Part shown: positions 33,923 through 42,484 of the stretch, piece after piece | Numbering within the stretch: position 1 is the first letter of the stretch | Layout: each line of letters starts with the position of its first letter | Origin: Chloroflexota bacterium | Lineage (GTDB): Bacteria; Chloroflexota; Anaerolineae; Anaerolineales; Anaerolineaceae | DNA: 42,896 nt | Direction: 5' to 3' | NCBI GenBank assembly: GCA_021372725.1 | Contig: JAJFTV010000125.1 | Span: forward strand, 1-42,896 | Program-made: the position numbers and the translations under genes | The notes under the pieces: model-generated | The model's database searches: none | The model's input: only the letters and a program-made list of their open reading frames with translations | Told to the model about the DNA's origin: nothing

Positions 33923-36204
33923 CTGAAACACTAAAGGGTTTGAAGCTCAACATCACCGGCATTGTCCAAGGTGTGGGGTTTCGCCCATTTGTGTATTCAT
34001 TGGCAGTAAACAACCAGCTAAAGGGATGGGTATTGAACTCGTCCAGCGGTGTTGAGATTGAAGTAAATGGTCTGCAAACCGATTTGGATGCATTTGTCCG
34101 CCAAATCAGGGAACAGACGCCCCCGCTGGCCAGAATTGACCGGATGACCGTTGAAGAGATCGAGCCCAATTCGTTTGCCGAATTTACCATTCTGTCCAGC
34201 CAACCCAGGCCGGGTGATTTTGTGCCCATCTCGCCGGATGTATCGATTTGTGATGATTGCACCCGCGAGTTGTTTGATCCTGCCAACCGCCGTTATCGTT
34301 ACCCATTTATCAACTGTACCAATTGCGGTCCGCGTTTTACCATCATCCAGGATATTCCTTATGACCGCCCGCTGACAACCATGGCCGATTTTCAAATGTG
34401 CCCTGATTGCGAAGCAGAGTACAGGAACCCGCTCGACCGCCGTTTCCACGCCCAGCCTACGGCCTGCCCTGTCTGCGGCCCGCAGGTGAAATTTATCTCG
34501 GGTAAGGGTGGAGACCTTGCCGCAGAAGGTGCACTACAGGAAGCGCGTCAATGGCTGCGAAACGGAAAAATCCTGGCCATAAAAGGGCTGGGCGGATACC
34601 ACCTGGCCTGTGACGCATTCAACGGTGATGCTGTGGATGAGCTGCGGCGGCGGAAGCGCAGATCGGATAAACCCTTCGCCTTGATGGCCTTTGATATGGC
34701 AACTATTCATAAACATTGCCATGTTTCACCCAGGGAAGAAGAACTGCTGCTGTCTCACCAGCATCCTGTCGTCATTCTGGCTCGCCGGGCTGGATCGGCC
34801 ATTTCTCCATTGACGGCTCCCCACCAAAACACATTGGGCATGATGCTGCCATATACCCCGCTGCATCTGCTGCTCATGGAACCCGAACCGGGTTTTCCCG
34901 AAGTACTGGTGATGACCAGCGGCAACCTGAGTGAAGAACCCATTGCCTATGAAGATGAACAGGCGGCACAGCATCTGGGTGAGATGGCAGATGCTTTTTT
35001 GATCCACAACCGCCCCATCCACATGCGCACCGATGATTCCGTCGCCCGCATTGCATTGGGAAATGTTTACATGATCCGCCGTGCACGGGGTTACGCACCC
35101 GATGCCATCATGTTGTCATCCAAAGTTCGACCCATGCTGGCTGCCGGTTCTGAATTGAAAAATACATTTACCCTCGCCAGGGATAATTATGCCTTTATGA
35201 GCCACCATATTGGTGACCTGGAGAATTTCGAGACGTTACAGTCCTTTGAAAGCGGTATCCGTCACTATGAAAGGCTGTTCAAGGTCGTACCAGAGATCAT
35301 TGCCTGTGATATGCATCCCAATTATCTGGCTACACGCTATGCCGTACAAAGGGCAGAATCTGAAAACCTGCCGCTTATTCAGGTACAGCATCACCATGCA
35401 CATCTTGCCTCCTGCCTGGCGGACAACGGCTGGCAGCCGGGTGATCGCCAGGCCATCGGTATCATCCTGGATGGCACCGGCATGGGCACCGATGGAACCA
35501 TTTGGGGTGGTGAAGTGCTGATTGGCAATTATGCAGGGTATACGAGGCGTTTTCACCTTGAGCAGATGCCCCTGCCAGGGGGTGATGCCGCAATTCGTCA
35601 CCCTGTGCGCACCTGCCTGGCTTACCTTTGGAAATTTGGCATTGAGCCTGCAAAAGAGTTGGCGCCCGTCTCAACTATGCGCGCTTCTGATTTATCCATT
35701 CTCACCCAGCAGTTGGTGAATAACATCAATACCATCCCAACCTCCAGCATGGGCCGGCTCTTCGATGCAGTATCCTCTCTGATTGGCGTCTGCCAGCACG
35801 CCAGTTACGAGGGACAGGCTGCCATTGATCTGGAAAATGCCATAGACCCACAGGAAAACGGCTTTTATGCGTTTCCACTGGTAAAGGATATTGTCTGTCT
35901 GAAACCGTTGTTTTCAGAAATTATTCAGGAACTTCAAATGGGCGTCCAAAAGGAAAAGATTGCCGCCCGCTTTCATAATGGTATCATCAGGGTGTTATTG
36001 GCTGCCTGTCAGCTTATCCGCAGTGAAACGGGGATAACGGATATAGCCCTTAGCGGTGGAGTGTGGCAAAATATGTACCTGTTAACTCATGCAGTGCAAA
36101 CCTTATCCGGTGCGGGTTTCAACGTTATGGTTCATCACCAGGTTCCCACCAACGATGGAGGTATTTCACTGGGTCAACTGGCTGTATGTGAAGCGCAATT
36201 GTAA
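33919..36204 (+). CDS. hypF: Carbamoyltransferase HypF
   Basis: 761 residues, full length. In order: acylphosphatase-like domain (1-90; GIVQGVGFRPFVYSLA), two zinc fingers (about 110-185; CDDC...CTNCG, CPDC...CPVCG), a YrdC-like domain (about 200-380; KGLGGYHLACDAF) and a Kae1-like domain (about 400-755; HHHAHLASCLADNG, GMGTDGTIWGGE). It turns carbamoyl phosphate and ATP into a thiocarboxamide on HypE, the source of the cyanide ligands. The gene overlaps hypB by four bases; a 52-base gap then leads to hypC. Confidence 0.96.
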   Translation: MTETLKGLKLNITGIVQGVGFRPFVYSLAVNNQLKGWVLNSSSGVEIEVNGLQTDLDAFVRQIREQTPPLARIDRMTVEEIEPNSFAEFTILSSQPRPGDFVPISPDVSICDDCTRELFDPANRRYRYPFINCTNCGPRFTIIQDIPYDRPLTTMADFQMCPDCEAEYRNPLDRRFHAQPTACPVCGPQVKFISGKGGDLAAEGALQEARQWLRNGKILAIKGLGGYHLACDAFNGDAVDELRRRKRRSDKPFALMAFDMATIHKHCHVSPREEELLLSHQHPVVILARRAGSAISPLTAPHQNTLGMMLPYTPLHLLLMEPEPGFPEVLVMTSGNLSEEPIAYEDEQAAQHLGEMADAFLIHNRPIHMRTDDSVARIALGNVYMIRRARGYAPDAIMLSSKVRPMLAAGSELKNTFTLARDNYAFMSHHIGDLENFETLQSFESGIRHYERLFKVVPEIIACDMHPNYLATRYAVQRAESENLPLIQVQHHHAHLASCLADNGWQPGDRQAIGIILDGTGMGTDGTIWGGEVLIGNYAGYTRRFHLEQMPLPGGDAAIRHPVRTCLAYLWKFGIEPAKELAPVSTMRASDLSILTQQLVNNINTIPTSSMGRLFDAVSSLIGVCQHASYEGQAAIDLENAIDPQENGFYAFPLVKDIVCLKPLFSEIIQELQMGVQKEKIAARFHNGIIRVLLAACQLIRSETGITDIALSGGVWQNMYLLTHAVQTLSGAGFNVMVHHQVPTNDGGISLGQLAVCEAQL

Positions 36205-36256
36205 ACATTCAAAGAGCTTTGCTCATTGAATGTTTACACCAATGATAGGAGAGATT

Positions 36257-36514
36257 ATGTGTTTAGGCATACCAGGGAAAATTATTGAAATATTGGACAA
36301 TCCGGGATTGAAGATGTGTAAAATGGATTTCGGCGGCGTCATCCGCGAAGTCTGTATTGAGACAATCCCTGAAGCAAAAGTCGGTGATTACGCCATTGTT
36401 CATGCCGGTTTTGCGCTCAACCTGCTCAGTGAAGAGGAAGCCAATGAGACACTGAGTTTGCTGCGCGAAATTGCCATGCTTGAAGATTCAGATACAGAAC
36501 CTTTGGATCAATAA
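36257..36514 (+). CDS. hypC: Hydrogenase assembly chaperone HypC
   Basis: 85 residues starting MCLGIPGKIIEI, with the essential Cys2 and a His in VHAGFAL (about 52). HypC carries the Fe(CN)2CO unit with HypD and guides it to the hydrogenase large subunit. AGGAGA four bases before the ATG at 36257 fixes the start; a longer reading from 36230 would hide the Cys2. It is followed by hypD after 22 bases. Confidence 0.95.
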   Translation: MCLGIPGKIIEILDNPGLKMCKMDFGGVIREVCIETIPEAKVGDYAIVHAGFALNLLSEEEANETLSLLREIAMLEDSDTEPLDQ

Positions 36515-36536
36515 ATAAAGGCAGCACTTTCAAACC

Positions 36537-37667
36537 ATGACCATCCAATCGCGTTTTAGAGACCCCAAACTGATCAAAGGGATTGTCGATCAAATCGCAA
36601 AAATCGTTACCCGTCCCTGGTCGATCATGGAGATTTGCGGAGGGCAGACCCATGCCATTATGCAATCCGGCCTCGACCAACTGCTGCCGCCCGAGATCGA
36701 GCTCCTGCACGGGCCGGGCTGCCCGGTTTGCGTCACATCATTGGAATTAATCGACAAAGCCCTGGCCATCGCGTCCAAACCGGGTGTGATCTTTACCACC
36801 TACGGTGACATGCTGCGTGTTCCGGGAAGCCGTAATGATCTCTTCTCCATCCGTGCTGCCGGGGGTGACGTACGGGTGGTGTACTCCCCGCTGGATGCCA
36901 TCCGGATTGCACAAGCAAACCCTGATAAGGAGGTTGTATTCTTCGCAATCGGCTTTGAGACCACTGCTCCGCCTAATCTGGCAAGTGTTTTGCAGGCCAA
37001 GGCGTTGGGTTTGGAAAACTTTTCCATCCTGGTGTCCCAGGTCTGTGTACCACCGGCCATGCATGCCATTCTGGGTGCCACGGGTAACCGGGTGCAGGGA
37101 TTTTTAGCCGCCGGCCATGTTTGTGCAGTCATGGGATATTGGGAGTACCTGCCCATCGCCAAACAATATCATATTCCGATTGTTGTGACCGGTTTTGAAC
37201 CGCTTGATCTGGTGCAGGGAATTTATATGACCGTCCGACAGTTGGAAACCGGGCTGGCTGAAGTGGAAAACGCCTATTCCCGCGCCGTCACGCTGGAGGG
37301 AAATATTCATGCCCAGGAGATGATTCATTCCATTTATGAAGTATGCGACCGCCAGTGGCGCGGCATCGGTATGATCCCCATGAGCGGCTGGCGACTAAAA
37401 CCTGAGTTTAGCAAATATGATGCCGAGCAGCGTTTTCAGGTGGGCAAAATCCAAACCCGCGAATCCGAAATCTGCATAGCCGGGTTGGTGCTGCAAGGGC
37501 GCAAAAAACCGTTTGAATGTCCGGCTTTTGGAACATTGTGCACACCAGAAACCCCATTGGGCGCCACCATGGTTTCATCAGAGGGTGCCTGTTCGGCTTA
37601 TTACCGGTATGCAAATTACGCGAAAAATGAAGATATTTCTGAAATTGAGACCAACAAACGAACATGA
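36537..37667 (+). CDS. hypD: Hydrogenase formation protein HypD
   Basis: 376 residues. It holds a [4Fe-4S] cluster and the Fe(CN)2CO unit while it is built. Motifs: [22 protein letters not shown], the central GFETTAP and the C-terminal [20 protein letters not shown] with [11 protein letters not shown]. All the conserved cysteines seem present. Its stop overlaps the hypE ATG in ATGA. Confidence 0.96.
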   Translation: MTIQSRFRDPKLIKGIVDQIAKIVTRPWSIMEICGGQTHAIMQSGLDQLLPPEIELLHGPGCPVCVTSLELIDKALAIASKPGVIFTTYGDMLRVPGSRNDLFSIRAAGGDVRVVYSPLDAIRIAQANPDKEVVFFAIGFETTAPPNLASVLQAKALGLENFSILVSQVCVPPAMHAILGATGNRVQGFLAAGHVCAVMGYWEYLPIAKQYHIPIVVTGFEPLDLVQGIYMTVRQLETGLAEVENAYSRAVTLEGNIHAQEMIHSIYEVCDRQWRGIGMIPMSGWRLKPEFSKYDAEQRFQVGKIQTRESEICIAGLVLQGRKKPFECPAFGTLCTPETPLGATMVSSEGACSAYYRYANYAKNEDISEIETNKRT

Positions 37668-38746
37668 GCGAGAAAAACACATCCCAGGTTTTTGAGGGTT
37701 CCGTCTGCCCTTTACCCCTCAAACACGACGAACAGATCATCATGGGGCATGGCAGCGGTGGTGGAATGACCCACCGGTTGATCCGCGATACCTTTTTACC
37801 CTACCTTGGCTCTCCGGCGCTGCGGGAAGGAAATGACTATGCCGGTGTTTCCCTGGGCGATCCCGCATCATTGCACGGCCGGATTGCGGTTTCGACGGAT
37901 GCACATGTCATTTCTCCGCTGTTTTATCCGGGTGGTGATATTGGCCGTCTATCCATTTGCGGAACGGTCAATGACGTCGCCATGTCCGGCGCTGTTCCTC
38001 TTTATCTGACGGCCAGTTTTATCATTGAAGAAGGGCTGCCGATCAGTACCCTGGTACGGGTTTTGGAGTCCATGAAAGAAGCGGCTGCTGAAGCGGATGT
38101 CCAAATCATCGCCGGGGATACCAAAGTGGTCGAAAAGGGAAAAGCTGACGGCTTGTTCATCACAACCACCGGCATCGGCTGGATTCCAGAGGATGTGAAT
38201 ATTGCCGGTTCGATGGCACAGCCCGGTGATGCAGTGATCATCTCCGGTACACTCGGGGACCATGGTATTGCCGTCCTGGCTGCCAGGGGTGGCCTGGGTC
38301 TGCAAGTTGAGGTTCAATCGGACCAGGCTCCGCTCAACGGGATGATTCAGGACTGTCTGAAGGTTGCCCCGCATATTCATGTGCTGCGTGATCCCACCCG
38401 CGGCGGTCTGGCCACAACATTGAATGAAATCGTCGGACAGAGCAAGGTGGGAATTTTATTAGAGGAAACATCCATTCCGGTCAGGCCTGAGGTTGCATCC
38501 GTCTGTGAACTGTTGGGTTTTGATCCGCTCTATGTGGCCAACGAAGGCAAAGTGATCATCATTTTGCCTGAAGAGGAAGCACAATCTGCATTGGATGCAC
38601 TGCACAACCATCAGTACGGAAAAAATGCCACACGAATTGGCTCGGTTACAGCCAAACCTGCCGGTCGGGTGCTGCTGCGCACCAGCCTTGGTACCCAGCG
38701 CATTCTGGATGTTCTGATGGGAGAGATGTTGCCGCGGATTTGCTAA
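37664..38746 (+). CDS. hypE: Carbamoyl dehydratase HypE
   Basis: 360 residues with the AIR synthase-like fold: [18 protein letters not shown] near the start, [11 protein letters not shown] and [13 protein letters not shown]. The C-terminus ends exactly in PRIC, whose Cys receives the carbamoyl group from HypF and is dehydrated to the thiocyanate. It closes the operon; no hydrogenase structural gene follows. A weak hairpin lies downstream before a convergent gene. Confidence 0.97.
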   Translation: MSEKNTSQVFEGSVCPLPLKHDEQIIMGHGSGGGMTHRLIRDTFLPYLGSPALREGNDYAGVSLGDPASLHGRIAVSTDAHVISPLFYPGGDIGRLSICGTVNDVAMSGAVPLYLTASFIIEEGLPISTLVRVLESMKEAAAEADVQIIAGDTKVVEKGKADGLFITTTGIGWIPEDVNIAGSMAQPGDAVIISGTLGDHGIAVLAARGGLGLQVEVQSDQAPLNGMIQDCLKVAPHIHVLRDPTRGGLATTLNEIVGQSKVGILLEETSIPVRPEVASVCELLGFDPLYVANEGKVIIILPEEEAQSALDALHNHQYGKNATRIGSVTAKPAGRVLLRTSLGTQRILDVLMGEMLPRIC

Positions 38747-38751
38747 TTGAA

Positions 38752-38780
38752 TTTTTGATAACCAGCCAGGTATCCAAAAA
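38752..38780. terminator. Possible terminator between hypE and the HAD-DinB gene
   Basis: TTTTTG pairs with CAAAAA around an imperfect inner ACC/GGT stem; both strands would end in a U-run. Two bulges make it weak. Confidence 0.35.
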
Positions 38781-38822
38781 TCAAATGGCTTAACATTTCC
38801 ACATCAGGAGGGCAAATCGAAT

Positions 38823-38870
38823 ATGGCCTATATTCAGGTAATACTTCTGACTCTCTCTAACGTATCATAA
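38823..38870 (+). other. Fifteen-codon ORF with Shine-Dalgarno after hypE
   Basis: AGGAGG at 38806-38811 stands 11 bases before an ATG that opens a 15-residue frame (MAYIQVILLTLSNVS). The product looks like the start of a membrane protein and ends inside the 3' part of the convergent HAD-DinB gene. It could be the remnant of a deleted gene or simply chance. Confidence 0.2.
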
Positions 38871-40045
38871 GCCTGACGGATGTGCATCCGGTCATGCGTC
38901 ACAATAAACTGGATTAAATCGGCCACACAGACCGGCCCAAAAATGGAATGACGGGCAGTCTTCTCGTACCATTCATCCTGATGTTCCGCCAGTAAATCGA
39001 TCAACCTGAGCCTGTTATCAATAAATTCCAGGGCAGCTTCATGCCCATTTTCTTCACGATACTTCCGGTCTTCGGCCCATGAAGAAGTATCGATATGAGA
39101 AATAAACGGATTTTCTTGCTGGAAAACTTCCACGAAACGGGAAATATTTACATCCCGATCCATATCGCGCAAGTGGCAGATGATTTCAACCAGCGACCAT
39201 TCCGAGATTTCAGGCCGGCTGCAGCCGGTTTTCTCTGTCACAGAGCGACAGATGGAATCAAAAACGGCCGGCGTTGTTTTTAGATGTGCCAGCAGATCCA
39301 GACCTGTATTTTGGGATGGTGCTGCTTCAGGCTGCTCATTGATCTGTTCAATCCAGGGGAAAATGCCATCGTAGGTTCCGTTGGCGCAGAAAGGATTTAA
39401 TCCATCTGGCAGCAGGCCATCACCCAACCAGTAGCCAGGAATTCCAGCCCTGGATGCCGGTATGATATCCATCTCGAGCGAATCCCCGATCATGACCACC
39501 CTTGTATCTTCGGGCCAGGCAAGTCGTCCAAGGATTTCCACATAATAGGCAGGATCAGGTTTCGTAAAATGGAAATCTTCCATGGTGGTAATAAACAGAA
39601 ATTGATCCATCATATCGGCCAGACCGGCCCACTGCACCCTTTGCTGAAGCGCATTCAAGGGATAGATGGGATTTGTTGCAATGACAATCTTGAAATTTTT
39701 CCGAATGGCTTCCTTAACGAATTGAATCCCTTCCGGTATGGTGGAGGTATATTGCTGCATGGCATGGTATTCAGTGTCATAGTAATGCGACAAATCAGCA
39801 GCAATTTTTTGCCGGTCTTGTTCAGTTCCATCACAAAATTCCGATAAAAAGACTTCATAGAGAGTCTGGGAAATGGAGTCCCTATGAATCATTTTTTTGA
39901 TGGCAGCTTCCATTTGGGATTTACATTGGCCATCCGGCATCGATCGTATCGATCTGCATAATTCATCGATGGATTTCGGAATAAAAATATTATCATTCCG
40001 GGCCAATAGTGTTTGGTCAAGGTCGACACACAGGATATTTTTCAC
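38834..40045 (-). CDS. HAD-family hydrolase fused to a DinB-like domain
   Basis: 403 residues. The N-terminal HAD domain (1-230) has all four motifs: Asp8 and Asp10 in VDLDQTLL, Thr124 in IATNP, Lys162 in FTKPDP and Asp188/Asp193 in IGDSLEMD; it is a likely phosphatase. A linker of about 20 residues leads to a DinB-like four-helix domain (about 248-400) with the metal ligands His291, His384 and His388 (CHLRDMD, HDRMH). The start is GTG at 40045, overlapping the stop of the cysteine-rich gene by four bases. DinB-family proteins often act as thiol-dependent S-transferases or metal enzymes. I do not know a described HAD-DinB fusion; the substrate is unknown. Confidence 0.85.
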   Translation of the reverse strand: MKNILCVDLDQTLLARNDNIFIPKSIDELCRSIRSMPDGQCKSQMEAAIKKMIHRDSISQTLYEVFLSEFCDGTEQDRQKIAADLSHYYDTEYHAMQQYTSTIPEGIQFVKEAIRKNFKIVIATNPIYPLNALQQRVQWAGLADMMDQFLFITTMEDFHFTKPDPAYYVEILGRLAWPEDTRVVMIGDSLEMDIIPASRAGIPGYWLGDGLLPDGLNPFCANGTYDGIFPWIEQINEQPEAAPSQNTGLDLLAHLKTTPAVFDSICRSVTEKTGCSRPEISEWSLVEIICHLRDMDRDVNISRFVEVFQQENPFISHIDTSSWAEDRKYREENGHEAALEFIDNRLRLIDLLAEHQDEWYEKTARHSIFGPVCVADLIQFIVTHDRMHIRQAYDTLERVRSIT

Positions 40046-40377
40046 TTTTTGGTTTGTTCAAAGATATCGGGAATTGGATGACATAGACCACAGCCGACAT
40101 GCGGTTCAGCAACCGGTTTTCCTGCCTTCGTACAATAGGCTGAAATTTCGATGTGCCTGTTCAAACCGAAAGCAAACGACTGAATTTTGCCTTTCAGGAC
40201 CATATTGGAACAAGAATTAGCCCTTAAGATATCCGGAACAGGGCACTTCTTGCAAACAGATACCCTCCAGTCATGAGGCGGAGCCTGGTGTCCAATCAGA
40301 CGGCATTCTTCTACATTTTTTCCACGGTAATAATCACCGTAAAAATATGCACACTCAATTCCGTATGGTGTTTTCAT
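40042..40377 (-). CDS. Small cysteine-rich protein of unknown function
   Basis: 111 residues with eight cysteines at 9, 25, 42, 45, 56, 82, 96 and 99, including the pairs CKKC and CGLC. There is no signal peptide or membrane helix, so it should be cytoplasmic and probably binds a metal or Fe-S cluster. The spacing fits no ferredoxin pattern I know. It lies 71 bases after efp, and its stop overlaps the GTG of the HAD-DinB gene, so the two products probably act together. The ATG at 40377 has only a weak AGAAG upstream. Function not recognised. Confidence 0.75.
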   Translation of the reverse strand: MKTPYGIECAYFYGDYYRGKNVEECRLIGHQAPPHDWRVSVCKKCPVPDILRANSCSNMVLKGKIQSFAFGLNRHIEISAYCTKAGKPVAEPHVGCGLCHPIPDIFEQTKK

Positions 40378-40448
40378 GTAATCTTCTTCATAAATTGAAA
40401 TCCCACATAGCGGGGATCGATCAATCTCTTTTGACAGATGATATACGA

Positions 40449-41012
40449 CTAATCGGTCACCCGTGTGACATAGGCCCCGGTTCGGGTATCAATTCGGATG
40501 ACATCGCCTTCTTTGACAAAATTTGGAACATCCACCTGATAGCCCGTCTCAACCGTCACCCTTTTGGATACGCCGGTTGCAGTATCACCACGCACCGACA
40601 CATCTGCCTGGGTTATCAGTAAATCGACTGAAGTGGGTAGTTCAATATCAAGCGGTTCATTACCATAAAATGTCAGCTTTACTTCCAAGTTCTCTTTTAG
40701 AAAATCTTTCACCTCGGTTACCAATGAGTTAGGCAATGCCGGCTGATCAAATGTATCCATATCCATAAAATAGTAAAAATTTCCATCGTTATACAGATAT
40801 TGAACGTTATGGAAATCAAGCCTGATATCCTGCACGCGGTCACCTGAGATAAAGGTTTTTTCAAGTATAGTTCCGGTACGAATGTTTCGAGCTTTAATAC
40901 GGATGCTGGCGTTACCGCGACCTGCTTTGTTATGGTGATAATCCAAAACCTTAAAAAGCTGCCCATCATACTCGAAAGTTACACCTTTTCGTAAATCATT
41001 TACATCAATCAT
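40449..41012 (-). CDS. efp: Translation elongation factor P
   Basis: 187 residues, normal length, three beta-barrel domains. It relieves ribosome stalling at proline runs. Domain I has VTFEYDGQLFKVLDYHHNK and the tip loop KAGRGNASIR, which aligns with KPGKGQA of E. coli; the modified Lys34 is replaced by Arg32. The C-terminal signature GDVIRIDTRTGAYVTRV is intact. AAGGA eight bases before the ATG and a good promoter upstream mark it as the start of a new transcript. The cysteine-rich gene and HAD-DinB follow. Confidence 0.96.
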   Translation of the reverse strand: MIDVNDLRKGVTFEYDGQLFKVLDYHHNKAGRGNASIRIKARNIRTGTILEKTFISGDRVQDIRLDFHNVQYLYNDGNFYYFMDMDTFDQPALPNSLVTEVKDFLKENLEVKLTFYGNEPLDIELPTSVDLLITQADVSVRGDTATGVSKRVTVETGYQVDVPNFVKEGDVIRIDTRTGAYVTRVTD

Positions 41013-41049
41013 CGTTACATTCCTTGTTTTCTTAAAATTGCCGGAGAGT

Positions 41050-41078
41050 ATTATAGTCTACTGACTGCTTCGTTGCAA
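41050..41078 (-). promoter_or_regulatory. Sigma-70 type promoter of efp
   Basis: Minus strand: TTGCAA (41078-41073), a 17-base spacer, TATAAT (41055-41050). Start predicted near 41043, leaving a 30-base leader with AAGGA. Confidence 0.8.
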
Positions 41079-41098
41079 GCAGGAAAATCAACACCCTC

Positions 41099-41143
41099 AA
41101 AATCGAGCAGGAGGGCGTGATTTGCGCCCTCCTGCTCGATTTT
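41099..41143 (-). terminator. Terminator after hpf, 19-bp perfect stem
   Basis: AAAATCGAGCAGGAGGGCG (41099-41117) pairs without mismatch with its complement at 41125-41143 around a 7-base loop. It ends in TTTT on both strands. It lies 23 bases after the hpf stop and just before the efp promoter. Confidence 0.9.
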
Positions 41144-41166
41144 CCTGATGACTGGCTACGGCAATA

Positions 41167-41730
41167 TCAACCAATTTGAGGCTCGATCAACCCATAATCA
41201 CCGTTTCTTCTCCGGTACAAAACATTGATTGAATTGGTGTTGATATTGTAGAAGATGAAGAAATTTTCATGACCCAGCAGAGACATCTGTTCGATTGCCT
41301 CCATTTCATCCATCGGCACAAGGGTAAATTGTTTACGCCTGGCGATCACAGGTTCCTCGGAAATTGTTTCAGGTTCTTCAATCTCCGCAGGAGGTACATG
41401 TTCAGCAGAAGTTCCAGTACGACTTTTGTTACGTTTTCCTTTGAAACGCTCAATCTGCCGTTGAATTTTATCCATTGTGGCATCGAATGCCGAAAACACA
41501 TCATCAGATCTCTCTTCTGAACGAAGAATAAAACCCTTTCCGCGGATTGTGATTTGAGCTACATTTCGGTCTGCTGCACTGCGGGCTGATTTGACATGTG
41601 AAAGATCAATACGGCATTCATCGATATCCTTCAACAATCGATCCAATTTTTCGATTTTATTCCTCACGTAACCGTCGATACGTGGGGTCAGCTCAAGATT
41701 TTGGGTATAAATATCGATTTGTATTGCCAT
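41167..41730 (-). CDS. hpf: Ribosome hibernation promoting factor, long form
   Basis: 187 residues: N-terminal RaiA/HPF domain (1-105; IYTQNLELTPRIDGYVRNKI and ITIRGKGFILRSEE), a charged linker with EEPETISEEPVIARRK, then the C-terminal dimerisation domain (about 130-187; FTLVPMDEMEAIEQMSLLGH, FIFYN, VLYRRRNGDYGLIEP). The long form joins two 70S ribosomes into an inactive 100S dimer in stationary phase. AGGAG six bases before the ATG supports the start. It follows comF by 15 bases and ends at a strong terminator. Confidence 0.96.
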   Translation of the reverse strand: MAIQIDIYTQNLELTPRIDGYVRNKIEKLDRLLKDIDECRIDLSHVKSARSAADRNVAQITIRGKGFILRSEERSDDVFSAFDATMDKIQRQIERFKGKRNKSRTGTSAEHVPPAEIEEPETISEEPVIARRKQFTLVPMDEMEAIEQMSLLGHENFFIFYNINTNSINVLYRRRNGDYGLIEPQIG

Positions 41731-41745
41731 GTTCGTCTCCTGTTC

Positions 41746-42465
41746 TTATAAAGTTCTTGCGAGTGTATAAGCATATACACTCTTTGCGCCTGCCAGGAGT
41801 AATGCTTCTGAGCAGGCATCGATAGTAGAGCATGTTGTTGCCAGATCATCGACCAACAGAATTATCCGATCCTGAACTAATTGATGATCCGCCTGGAAGG
41901 CACCTTTTACATTCTTTCGCCGGGATTCTGCATCCAATTTTGTCTGAGATATTGTATTCCTGTTTCTGGAAAGTGCTTTTGGACTGAATTTCGATCTAAA
42001 CGCTGAAGCAATCGGCCAGGCCAGTAATGAAGCCTGATTGTACCCCCGCTCTTTCATTCTCTTGTCATTCAATGGCACAGGGATCACCATATCAAATTTC
42101 CAGCCCTGCGTTTCAATCCCTCTTATCATATATTTTACAAAATTTTCTGCCAATCCGATATCATGATTATATTTTATCCGGTGGATGGCATTTCGCAATG
42201 GACCTTCGTATACAGCCCAACTGCGGAGAGTAAAATTTCTTGCACCCAAATTGTTACAATCATTGCATGTGCCGCCATTCTCCATGGGTAAACCACAAAC
42301 AGGGCAAAGGGGTTCTTTCAAGATTTTTGTCACCTTTGCACAATCATCACACCAGCGCGATCCCGGTATTCCGCAGCCGCCACATGCCGGCGGATAAAGC
42401 AAATCGATGCATTGCCAAAGTTTTCGGTAACAAAAAAGAACAGGAGTGGATCTACCTGCTTCCAT
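41746..42465 (-). CDS. comF: ComF family phosphoribosyltransferase-like protein
   Basis: About 239 residues. The N-terminal zinc region has four cysteine pairs (CGGCG, CDDC, CPVCG, CNDC), then YEGPLRNAIHRIKYN, VIPVPLNDKRMKERGYNQ and the PRPP loop ILLVDDLATTCST. ComF is needed for DNA uptake in naturally competent bacteria; its reaction is not fully settled. I chose ATG at 42465; a TTG at 42498 would overlap the end of the tadC gene by 14 bases and is also possible. No Shine-Dalgarno is evident for either. Confidence 0.9.
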   Translation of the reverse strand: MEAGRSTPVLFCYRKLWQCIDLLYPPACGGCGIPGSRWCDDCAKVTKILKEPLCPVCGLPMENGGTCNDCNNLGARNFTLRSWAVYEGPLRNAIHRIKYNHDIGLAENFVKYMIRGIETQGWKFDMVIPVPLNDKRMKERGYNQASLLAWPIASAFRSKFSPKALSRNRNTISQTKLDAESRRKNVKGAFQADHQLVQDRIILLVDDLATTCSTIDACSEALLLAGAKSVYAYTLARTL

Positions 42466-42484
42466 AAGATTTTTAACTTGACGT

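Noticed and set aside
32742..38833. Genomic island inserted at tRNA-Arg
   Set aside because: No integrase, no repeat of the tRNA 3' end downstream of hypE within the window, and the tRNA is closed off by its own terminator.
40378..40448. Terminator between efp and the cysteine-rich gene
   Set aside because: ATCCC/GGGAT forms only a 5-bp stem with a weak T-run (near 40404-40421), not enough to call; the genes may be one transcript.
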